A stretch of 5,158 nt of DNA from RPQK01 sp041946865. Its GTDB lineage: Bacteria; Acidobacteriota; UBA6911; RPQK01. The stretch lies in NCBI GenBank assembly GCA_041946865.1, contig JBHGBF010000315.1, positions 1 through 5,158 of the forward strand. The letters are read 5' to 3'. Below, one piece after another: positions 1 to 5,158 of this stretch (positions within the stretch are counted from its first letter, which is position 1; every line of letters begins with the position of its first letter). The notes under the pieces were generated by a model that saw only the letters and a list, made by a program, of their open reading frames with translations, did no database searches and was not told where the DNA came from. Made by a program: the position numbers and the translations under genes.

Positions 1-1
1 G

Positions 2-379
2 CCGGTTGCCTGTTGCCGGTTACCGGTTGCCGGTTGCCGGTTGCCGGTTGCCGGTTGCCTGTTGCCGGTTACCAGTTGCCGGTTACCCGTTGCCCGTTGC
101 CGGTTGCCCGTTACCCGTTACCGGTTACCGGTTACCAGTTACCAGTTACCAGTTACCCGTTGCCCGTTGCCGGTTGCCCGTTACCCGTTGCCGGTTGCCG
201 GTTACCGGTTGCCCGTTACCCGTTACCGGTTGCCGGTTGCCGGTTTTCAGTTACCCGTTACCGGTTACCAGTTACCCGTTGCGGTTGGCGGGTTACCGGT
301 TACCGGTTGCCGGTTACCGGTTGCCGGTTGCCGGTTAGCGGTTGCCGGTTGCCGGTTAGCGGTCTCCGGCCACAGGTCT
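2..379. repeat. Heptanucleotide tandem array, consensus CCNGTTR
   Basis: Read in 7-base steps from position 2, the DNA gives 52 consecutive units to 365 with no net loss of phase, then two decayed units to 379. By hand count 46 of 52 units fit CCNGTTR: CCGGTTG 16, CCGGTTA 11, CCCGTTG 6, CCCGTTA 6, CCAGTTA 4, CCTGTTG 2, CCAGTTG 1. Variation is almost confined to the third and seventh bases. Units at 240, 247, 282, 289, 338 and 359 are off-consensus; those at 282 and 289 look like a one-base deletion compensated by a one-base insertion. The array starts before the window. It is open in all three plus-strand frames only because its composition lacks stops; those frames encode LPVAGYR-like low-complexity peptides and are not taken as genes. 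Heptanucleotide short tandem repeats are known from cyanobacteria (STRRs); relationship to those is not claimed. Confidence 0.97.
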
Positions 380-382
380 CAA

Positions 383-1504
383 TTAATCGATCTCGCTCAA
401 CTTCATTATTTCTGCAGCGATGGCCTTAAAGGCTTTCCACGCTGTGTCTTTTGGAGAGGCCGGATCGTCGGCGGCGCGGTACTCATTTTGTAGAAACCGG
501 TCGGCCTCCGACCAGACCGTCTGAACCATCCCTCGAAATCGCTCTTTCATGGCGGGCGTCGAGTTTCTGCGAAATCTCACCATGTCCTGTACCTGGGCGA
601 CCGCCACCTCGGCGTTTCTGAAAGGACAGGTGACGACGTTGAACCCTTTCATGGCGAAATACACAGCTGTCTGGTCCGGCCGCTCATAATGCCAATCGCA
701 GATCATGACGTCCTTGGGGATCATGTCCACGGCCCGATGCGTGTTATTGAAGCTCGCTTCCCAGAGGCCCAGTCCGGTCGTCTTGCCGTCCAGGAGGCGG
801 TCGCCCCAGATCCAGAGTGAACGACCCTTTTGAGCCAGGTGATCGCGCAGGGTCCGGACTTCGCCGGCAAACAATTCTGCCTTGTCCCGGCCGGAACATC
901 TCGGACACTTGTCGTCACCAATATAGAAAACCTCGTCCATACCTGCGTGAAAAGCGTCCGCCTCGAATGCGTCGCAGATTTCATCCATGAGAGCAAATAC
1001 GATCCCATGAACTTTCGGGTGAAGCGGGCAGTAGCTCTTGCAGTAAAGCCCGTCGGCATTAGGCCACTCGTACTTCTCCGGCATCTTAACATGGGGTGTT
1101 TCATCAAACTCCGGGTAGACCCGGAGGAGATTGCCGATCGTGCCGGCCCACGACTGGTGCCCAAGCAGGTTGATCTGAGGGACTACCCGGATAGCGTTTT
1201 CCCGGCAGATGGCGGCCAGCCGTTTGACCTGCTCGCTGGACAAGGCTTCCGGGTCACGGAGCTCCGGATGGCTTTCGAACTGAAAGTTGTAATCCACCCG
1301 CAGGATCAGCGTGTTGATCCGGCGCGGGACAAGCTCGTCCTTGATGAATGCGATGAAGTCGTCTAAGTCCTTGGGCCGAGGAGCGGCGATACAAAAACCA
1401 CGGACCGGCATAAACTCGTCGAGGTCACTCGCGAAAAGTGCTGAAAAGGTCAGTATGACAAAACCCACCACGACAGCGTTCAGCAGGAAGTGCGTCTTCA
1501 GCAT
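383..1504 (-). CDS. Secreted GH20-family glycoside hydrolase (beta-N-acetylhexosaminidase-like)
   Basis: The product (373 residues from the ATG at 1504) is a single TIM-barrel-type GH20 catalytic domain. Residues 1-25 look like a signal peptide: K3, a hydrophobic stretch to about 24, and a likely cut after SALFA. Family hallmarks are NTLILRVDYNFQ (64-75), VVPQINLLGHQSWAG (107-121), and HAGMDEVFYIG (186-196). D190-E191 in the last is the expected catalytic Asp-Glu pair of substrate-assisted GH20 enzymes. WIWGDRLLD (231-239) and ICDWHYE (268-274) provide aromatic residues typical of the sugar pocket. A CPRC pair (200-203) lies just after the catalytic loop. The N-terminal GH20b-like domain of classical hexosaminidases is missing, so the protein is short. 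An in-frame TTG at 1546 would add 14 residues before the signal peptide, so I prefer the ATG; no good Shine-Dalgarno precedes either. It lies downstream of the permease gene and may share its transcript. The exact substrate is unknown; retaining hydrolysis of terminal GlcNAc or GalNAc is the family expectation. Confidence 0.85.
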   Translation of the reverse strand: MLKTHFLLNAVVVGFVILTFSALFASDLDEFMPVRGFCIAAPRPKDLDDFIAFIKDELVPRRINTLILRVDYNFQFESHPELRDPEALSSEQVKRLAAICRENAIRVVPQINLLGHQSWAGTIGNLLRVYPEFDETPHVKMPEKYEWPNADGLYCKSYCPLHPKVHGIVFALMDEICDAFEADAFHAGMDEVFYIGDDKCPRCSGRDKAELFAGEVRTLRDHLAQKGRSLWIWGDRLLDGKTTGLGLWEASFNNTHRAVDMIPKDVMICDWHYERPDQTAVYFAMKGFNVVTCPFRNAEVAVAQVQDMVRFRRNSTPAMKERFRGMVQTVWSEADRFLQNEYRAADDPASPKDTAWKAFKAIAAEIMKLSEID

Positions 1505-1506
1505 AA

Positions 1507-1573
1507 GTTCAGCCGGATAGTAACAGCGGTGCGGAGCCAGGGGCAAGTGCGTGGAAGAGGCAACCGGCTGAAC
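1507..1573 (-). repeat. 10-bp inverted repeat in front of the GH20 gene
   Basis: GTTCAGCCGG at 1507-1516 and its exact reverse complement CCGGCTGAAC at 1564-1573 are separated by 47 bases. The inner arm ends two bases before the ATG at 1504. In the minus-strand transcript the arms could pair and place a stem next to the start codon. Whether this is regulatory or a chance repeat cannot be told from one sequence. Confidence 0.4.
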
Positions 1574-1603
1574 GGGGGCCGCGCGTCTTTGGCGGAGCGA
1601 CCG

Positions 1604-3370
1604 TCACAACGGCCAGATCCTGGGGACCATGAAGAGCAGGACGATGACCGCCAGTGCCGTCAACGGCATCCCGACGAGGACGAAGTGTCGGAAACGGTAT
1701 TTGCCCGGGCCGTAGACCAGGAGGCAGGAGGGCTCCAGGGGAGTGATAAACGAAAGCGAGGCCGCCAGGGTCACCAGGACGGCGAAGGTGCGAGGCTCAA
1801 CGTCCAGCCGCGCAGCTGTGTTGACCGCTACGGGCAGCACGACAAGCGCCGCCGAGGCGTTGGACATGGGCTGCGTCAAAGCTATCGTCAGCAGGACAAA
1901 TCCCAGCATGATCGGGTAGACACCCCAGGGGGCCAGCCAATCGACAATCAGGGACGCCGCGTATTTGGCGGCCCCGGTCTGGTCCATCGCATACCCGAAC
2001 GAGGTCATCCCGCCGATCAGGATCAGCAGGCGCCAGTCTATGAAGTTGTACGCCTCCTCGGTGGTGATGCACCTCGCCAGGATGACCACCAGCGAAGCCC
2101 CCAGGAAAGCGACCGACAGGGGCAGTATTTCAAGCCCGCCGGACACGACGGCGAAGGCGAGTGCCAGCACCGCATAAATACCTTTGCGTTTGCGGAAAGG
2201 AACGTGATGCATTTCCTCGAGAGCCCACAGGTCCGGGTTTCCCACCAAGGCCTCGAACTGTTCAACTCGACCTTGCAGGAGCAGCACGTCACCCACCCGT
2301 AAGGGGATCGTACCCAGCTTTTCAGCGACCCCATGGCCTCTTCGGTAGATCGCCATCGCCGTCACGCCGAAACGGTGACGGAAGTCCAGATCTTTAATCG
2401 TTCGCCCGATCAGAGCGGACTGCGGCATGACAATCGCCTCTACGATCTTTAGCGTGGTGGTGATGAGATCCTTGTCACCCAGCTTCACGTCGGCCTTTAT
2501 CTCGAGCCCTGGAATGTCTTTGACCCACAACAGACTTTGCCGGGGGGCGTTAACTATCAGGACATCGCCTTCGGCGAGAAGCGTATTCGATTCGGCGTAC
2601 ATCTTCAGCTTGCGTCTGATGACCTCGAGGACAGTAATGCCCTTTTCCGCCAGACCCGACTCGCGCAAGGGCTTGCCCGCCAGGGCCGAGCCGCGGGTTA
2701 TTACGATCTCTGACAGGTATTTCCGGATTTCGTACTCCTCGGTGAGACTCGCTTCTTTGATACTGGGCAGCAGCCGCTGGCCAATCAGGACCATGTATAC
2801 CACGCCGACCAGGCAGACACTCAGGCCGACAGGCAGGAACTCGAACAGCGAAAAGCCAGGCAGACGCGCCCTGACCAGAAAGCCGCTGGCGGCCACGTTC
2901 GTCGAAGTCCCGACCAGAGTGCAGGTCCCGCCGAGAATTGAGGCAAAAGCCAAAGGAATAAGTGTCTTGCTCGGATTTACTCGACTCTTGCGGCAAACCG
3001 CCAGAACCGCGGGCAGAAAGACCGCGGTCGTCGTCGTGTTGTTCATGAAGGCTGAAGTGCCGCAAGTCAACAGCATCACGATCAGGAGGATCCGAGTGCG
3101 GCTGTTGCCCGATGTCCGCCAGATCAGGTCGCCCAGCCCGTCCATCACCCCGGTTTGCAGAAAGGCCCCTGAGAGAACAAACACCGAGGCCAGGATGATG
3201 ATAATCTCGCTGGAAAAGCCGGCAAACGCATCAGCAGGTGACAGGATCCCCGCCAGCACGAGCGCAAACAGAAGCAAGAGGGTAATCACATCCACTGAAA
3301 GCCACTCGAAAACGAACAAGACCACCACCGCGACCAGGAGGGCAAAGACGAAGGCGATTTCCCAGGGCAT
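1604..3370 (-). CDS. SLC13/DASS-family permease with two TrkA-C (RCK_C) domains
   Basis: This 588-residue inner-membrane protein has the layout of SLC13-type anion carriers that hold a soluble insert. Hydrophobic segments fill about residues 5-200. Two RCK_C-like domains follow at roughly 218-286 and 305-376, and a second hydrophobic half covers about 396-585. The first half holds SAFMNNTTTTAVFLP (106-120) and GGTCTLVGTSTNVAASG (147-163). The second holds the matching TQPMSNASAALVVLP (499-513) and FITPLEPSCLLVYGPGKYRF (541-560). These correspond to the paired ion/substrate-site loops of the family, with NNT and SNA where VcINDY has SNT and SNT. RCK_C domains usually bind a small ligand and gate or modulate transport. 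Relatives move di- or tricarboxylates, sulfate or other anions, so the substrate cannot be named. The ATG at 3370 opens directly into the first membrane segment; no strong Shine-Dalgarno is seen. The GH20 gene follows 99 nt downstream. Confidence 0.9.
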   Translation of the reverse strand: MPWEIAFVFALLVAVVVLFVFEWLSVDVITLLLLFALVLAGILSPADAFAGFSSEIIIILASVFVLSGAFLQTGVMDGLGDLIWRTSGNSRTRILLIVMLLTCGTSAFMNNTTTTAVFLPAVLAVCRKSRVNPSKTLIPLAFASILGGTCTLVGTSTNVAASGFLVRARLPGFSLFEFLPVGLSVCLVGVVYMVLIGQRLLPSIKEASLTEEYEIRKYLSEIVITRGSALAGKPLRESGLAEKGITVLEVIRRKLKMYAESNTLLAEGDVLIVNAPRQSLLWVKDIPGLEIKADVKLGDKDLITTTLKIVEAIVMPQSALIGRTIKDLDFRHRFGVTAMAIYRRGHGVAEKLGTIPLRVGDVLLLQGRVEQFEALVGNPDLWALEEMHHVPFRKRKGIYAVLALAFAVVSGGLEILPLSVAFLGASLVVILARCITTEEAYNFIDWRLLILIGGMTSFGYAMDQTGAAKYAASLIVDWLAPWGVYPIMLGFVLLTIALTQPMSNASAALVVLPVAVNTAARLDVEPRTFAVLVTLAASLSFITPLEPSCLLVYGPGKYRFRHFVLVGMPLTALAVIVLLFMVPRIWPL

Positions 3371-3491
3371 TTCATTTCAAGTTAAAGAAAATGTGAGCAA
3401 TCCACAAGAGCCGCACGCCGCAAGGGGCTACCGAAGGGTTCAGGCCTGTACGTTCATCTGGTTAGGCGGCACACACCCACAAGGCGGAACA

Positions 3492-3534
3492 GACCCGCAA
3501 GCGCAGCGTTTTTTGCGGAGCGCGTCGGGTGCGT
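3492..3534 (+). repeat. Dispersed 43-nt repeat, copy 1
   Basis: This copy matches the reverse complement of 3717-3759 at 40 of 43 positions, with mismatches at 3494, 3504 and 3510. The stretch 3511-3534 is exact over 24 bases. Within it CCGCAA (3495-3500) and TTGCGG (3513-3518) form a possible 6-bp stem with a 12-base loop, so each copy could fold on its own in the manner of REP-type palindromic elements. Confidence 0.9.
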
Positions 3535-3716
3535 CAACACGTCAGAATTAGGACTCGTCCACCTGAAGCGTGGCCCGGCAACCGAGCTGCGTAACAGGTA
3601 GTAGTGATGAAACAGGCTTTGGCCCGATGGAAGAGCGTTCCTGATCCTCCATATTCACTTCTGACGCCCGAGGTGGGGAATCTACGATGGCTTATTGTCG
3701 AAGCAGCGGTAGCCGC

Positions 3717-3759
3717 ACGCACCCGACGCGCTCCGCAAAAGACGCTCCGCTTGCGGCTC
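3717..3759 (-). repeat. Dispersed 43-nt repeat, copy 2 (inverted)
   Basis: This is the inverted partner of 3492-3534, separated from it by 182 bases. Together they bound a 268-bp segment with inverted ends, a layout compatible with a small non-autonomous (MITE-like) element or simply with two REP-like copies facing each other. I see no target-site duplication just outside the arms. Confidence 0.9.
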
Positions 3760-3779
3760 CGAAAGCGCCAGACAGCCCC
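3759..3779 (+). repeat. 21-nt exact direct repeat, copy 1
   Basis: The sequence starting CCGAAAGCGCC and ending ACAGCCCC recurs exactly at 3842-3862, 83 bases downstream. It abuts the inner 43-nt inverted repeat, sharing base 3759, and so looks like another module of the same repeat mosaic. Confidence 0.9.
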
Positions 3780-3841
3780 CCGCGCTTTCCGGCGGACCGT
3801 CAGTGGCCGGTACAGACCCACAAGCGCGAGGTGGAACAGAG

Positions 3842-3862
3842 CCGAAAGCGCCAGACAGCCCC
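3842..3862 (+). repeat. 21-nt exact direct repeat, copy 2
   Basis: This is identical to 3759-3779. It lies 60 bases before the phosphofructokinase ATG, followed closely by the second CGAAGCAGCGG (3873-3883). The two CGAAGCAGCGG copies thus bracket both 21-nt copies. Confidence 0.9.
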
Positions 3863-3900
3863 ACCGCGACGCCGAAGCAGCGGCTCTGTAATGCGTGGCC

Positions 3901-3918
3901 GGTATTCTCTACAATACC
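3901..3918 (+). promoter_or_regulatory. Palindrome overlapping a -10-like box before the PFK start
   Basis: GGTATT (3901-3906) and AATACC (3913-3918) are perfect inverted halves around a 6-base spacer, ending three bases before the ATG at 3922. TACAAT at 3910-3915 matches five of six bases of a sigma70 -10 box and sits about where a -10 would drive transcription starting at or near the ATG. No matching -35 box and no Shine-Dalgarno are seen. This could be an operator-covered promoter of a leaderless mRNA, or just a short hairpin in a leader. Confidence 0.4.
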
Positions 3919-3921
3919 CGC

Positions 3922-5076
3922 ATGGCTAAATCGATTGGCATTCTGACCGGCGGAGGGGATGTCCCGGGCCTGAACTCCTGTATCAAAGCCGTGGCGCTGA
4001 GAGCGATTGAAAATGGGGACCGGGTTACAGGGATACGCCGCGGGTGGGGTGGATTGCTGCAATACAATCCCGATGATCCGGAATCGGCCAAAAACTGCGT
4101 GCTGCCCCTCAATCTCGAAGTGGTGCGGACGATTGACCGGAGCGGCGGAACTTTCCTGCACAGCTCCCGCATCAATCCAGCTCAGCTCCCGGTTTCAGAC
4201 GTCCCGCCTTTCCTCAAGCCGGCGTGCAAAGGAGCCGGTCCATTCGCCGATATGACGTCTCATATTCTGAAGGTCCTCTCGCTTCTGAGGATCGACGTCA
4301 TGATCCCAATCGGAGGAGATGAAACGCTGGAGTACAGCCTGCGGATGAGCCGCGAAGGAGTTCCTGTGGTCGCGGTTCCGCAGACCATGGATAACGACGT
4401 CTTTGGCACCGACTACTGCATCGGATATTCCACTGCCGTCAGCCGCAGCGTCGAGTTCATTACCCAATTGCGCAGCGCGATCGGATCCCACGAGCGGATC
4501 GGCATCGTCGAGCTGTTCGGCCGGAGCTCGGGTGAAACCTGCCTTATCTCGGCGTACCTGTCCGGCGTCGACCGGGCGATCATCACTGAAGTTCCTTTCG
4601 ATCCCGAGCGGCTCGCCCGCCTGCTCGCCGATGATCGCAAGAAAAGCCCCAGCCAATACGCGATCATGACGATTTCCGAGGGCGCCCGCATGATCGACGG
4701 GGTTCTGGACGGATCGGGAAACAGTCCTTATCGGCACGGGAGAGCCGCCGGAATAGGCGCCATCACGGCCGAGGAGATCAAAAGAAGGACAGGCCTCGGG
4801 GTCATTTATCAGCAGCTGGCCTACATGATGCGCAGCGGTCCGCCCGACTCGCTGGACCGAATGGTCGCCATCAATTTCGGGACTCTGGCGGTCGACCTGG
4901 TGCATCAGGGTCAGTTCGGCCGCCTGGTGGTGCTCAAAGAAGGCCGCTACGGCCACGAGCACGTCGGCATTATTGCGCAGGGAATCAAGCGAGTCGACAT
5001 CCAGACCTTCTACGATTGCTCCAATTACCGTCCCAAGGTCGGGCAGATCCTTGGCAAGCCGATGTTTCTATATTAG
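3922..5076 (+). CDS. Phosphofructokinase-family protein (6-phosphofructokinase, phosphoryl donor uncertain)
   Basis: The 384-residue product belongs to the PfkA superfamily, cytoplasmic enzymes that phosphorylate fructose 6-phosphate to the 1,6-bisphosphate using ATP or PPi. From N to C it shows GILTGGGDVPGLN (6-18), DRSGGTFLHSSRINP (72-86), PIGGDETLEYS (129-139), VPQTMDNDVFGTDY (152-165) with D157 as expected catalytic base, VELFGRSSGETCLIS (196-210), EVPFD (223-227), SEGA (252-255) and YMMRSGPPDSLDR (301-313). Length exceeds the roughly 320 residues of E. coli PfkA, partly through extra sequence between the SSR loop and GGDET, as in many PPi- or clade-specific forms. The positions equivalent to E. 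coli Gly104 and Gly124 are Glu134 and Gln154, neither the ATP-type Gly/Gly nor the usual PPi-type Asp/Lys. The ATG at 3922 is preferred over an in-frame GTG at 3895 because MAKSIGILTGGG is the usual beginning. It is divergent from the permease gene. Confidence 0.92.
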   Translation: MAKSIGILTGGGDVPGLNSCIKAVALRAIENGDRVTGIRRGWGGLLQYNPDDPESAKNCVLPLNLEVVRTIDRSGGTFLHSSRINPAQLPVSDVPPFLKPACKGAGPFADMTSHILKVLSLLRIDVMIPIGGDETLEYSLRMSREGVPVVAVPQTMDNDVFGTDYCIGYSTAVSRSVEFITQLRSAIGSHERIGIVELFGRSSGETCLISAYLSGVDRAIITEVPFDPERLARLLADDRKKSPSQYAIMTISEGARMIDGVLDGSGNSPYRHGRAAGIGAITAEEIKRRTGLGVIYQQLAYMMRSGPPDSLDRMVAINFGTLAVDLVHQGQFGRLVVLKEGRYGHEHVGIIAQGIKRVDIQTFYDCSNYRPKVGQILGKPMFLY

Positions 5077-5089
5077 GCGCTTAGCGCCT
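5075..5089 (+). terminator. Short hairpin overlapping the PFK stop codon
   Basis: AGGCGC, TTA, GCGCCT form a perfect 6-bp GC-rich stem with a 3-base loop, beginning inside the TAG stop. The following bases (CGGTTTGTC) are only modestly T-rich. A second, A/T-only stem, CAAAAAA (5098-5104) with TTTTTTG (5118-5124), follows. The pair may end transcription, but neither is a textbook intrinsic terminator. Confidence 0.35.
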
Positions 5090-5141
5090 CGGTTTGTCAA
5101 AAAAGTTGTCGATGATGTTTTTTGGCCCCAGATCCAATCCA

Positions 5142-5158
5142 ATTTGCCATTTGCCATT
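5142..5158. repeat. Start of a second period-7 repeat at the window edge
   Basis: The last 17 bases read with period 7 (TTTGCCA, TTTGCCA, TT) and are cut by the window end. The unit shares the TTGCC core with the left-hand array, whose GTTGCCG rotation differs at two bases. With only 2.4 units visible it could be chance; bases beyond the window would decide. Confidence 0.5.

Larger units (their letters stand above)
3371..3921. other. Divergent intergenic region made of repeat fragments
   Basis: This stretch separates the permease (minus) from the phosphofructokinase (plus) and must hold both promoters. I find no convincing gene in it. The ORFs of about 80-95 residues on either strand are rich in Arg, Ala and Pro, are built mostly from the repeats listed separately, and look unlike any family. 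Besides the two main repeat pairs it contains AGCCGCACGC at 3409-3418 and 3711-3720. It also has CGAAGCAGCGG at 3699-3709 and 3873-3883, and ACAGACCC-R-CAAGCGC at 3489-3504 and 3812-3827. ACCCACAA followed by GGYGGAACAGA occurs at 3475-3493 and again at 3816-3840, the second copy with a 6-base insertion. No clear -35/-10 pair stands out for the permease gene. Confidence 0.8.

Noticed and set aside
2..379. CRISPR array
   Set aside because: The unit is only 7 bases with no spacers, and no cas gene is present.
6..493. Three overlapping plus-strand ORFs encoding LPVAGYR-type repeats over the heptamer array
   Set aside because: A 7-base unit without stops leaves all three frames open and gives nearly the same peptide in each. 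Starts are TTG only, no ribosome site is seen, and the ends run antisense into the GH20 gene.
721..1366. ORFs of 147 and 178 residues overlapping the GH20 gene
   Set aside because: They are antisense or out-of-frame shadows of the well-supported GH20 reading frame and show no family motifs.
1490..2302. 270-residue plus-strand ORF and the 374-residue one at 2427-3551
   Set aside because: They are antisense to the permease; composition is rich in Arg, Gln, Ser and Thr without domains, and the minus-strand frame has clear SLC13 and RCK_C signatures.
3534..3891. Small ORFs on both strands in the divergent intergenic region
   Set aside because: They consist largely of the repeat modules, are Arg-rich and carry no convincing start signals. 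A 34-codon minus-strand ORF at 3548-3652 was also considered but lacks support.
4195..4962. 255-residue minus-strand ORF under the PFK gene
   Set aside because: It is a shadow of the PFK frame, which holds all expected motifs.
5098..5124. CAAAAAA/TTTTTTG stem as an intrinsic terminator
   Set aside because: The stem is A/T only with a 13-base loop, so it would be weak. It is mentioned only as a possible helper of the hairpin at 5075-5089.

Overview
This window carries three complete protein genes framed by unusual repetitive DNA. The moderately high G+C, the single-domain secreted GH20-type glycosidase, the SLC13/TrkA-C transporter, the non-canonical phosphofructokinase, the weak or absent Shine-Dalgarno sequences and the heptanucleotide repeats point to an environmental bacterium outside the well-studied Proteobacteria and Firmicutes. 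A Planctomycetota- or Acidobacteriota-like lineage is a reasonable guess, but there is no rRNA or marker gene here to settle it.

Layout. Positions 2-379 are a heptanucleotide tandem array (consensus CCNGTTR, 52 units in unbroken phase to 365, then decayed units to 379). It is cut by the left window edge. Four bases further on is the stop codon of a minus-strand gene for a secreted GH20-like glycosidase (383-1504). Upstream of that gene on the same strand, 99 nt away, is a 588-residue SLC13/DASS-type permease with two cytoplasmic RCK_C (TrkA-C) domains (1604-3370). The two may be co-transcribed, permease first. Positions 3371-3921 are a non-coding divergent intergenic region. It is a mosaic of dispersed repeats: a 43-nt imperfect inverted pair, a 21-nt exact direct pair and several shorter pairs. 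It ends in a GGTATT-N6-AATACC palindrome overlapping a -10-like TACAAT, directly in front of a plus-strand phosphofructokinase-family gene (3922-5076). A short hairpin overlaps its stop codon, and the last 17 bases begin another period-7 repeat with the same TTGCC core as the left array.

How the genes might work together. The glycosidase would act outside the cytoplasm, probably on beta-linked N-acetylhexosamine glycans. The permease would import or export an anion (di- or tricarboxylate, sulfate or similar). The phosphofructokinase acts in central glycolysis. A carbon-catabolic link is possible but not shown by the sequence.

No new multi-gene system is visible. The most noteworthy signals are the two-site-variable heptamer array and its possible second occurrence at the right edge, the inverted repeat mosaic, and the Glu/Gln substitutions at the two positions that normally separate ATP- from PPi-dependent phosphofructokinases.
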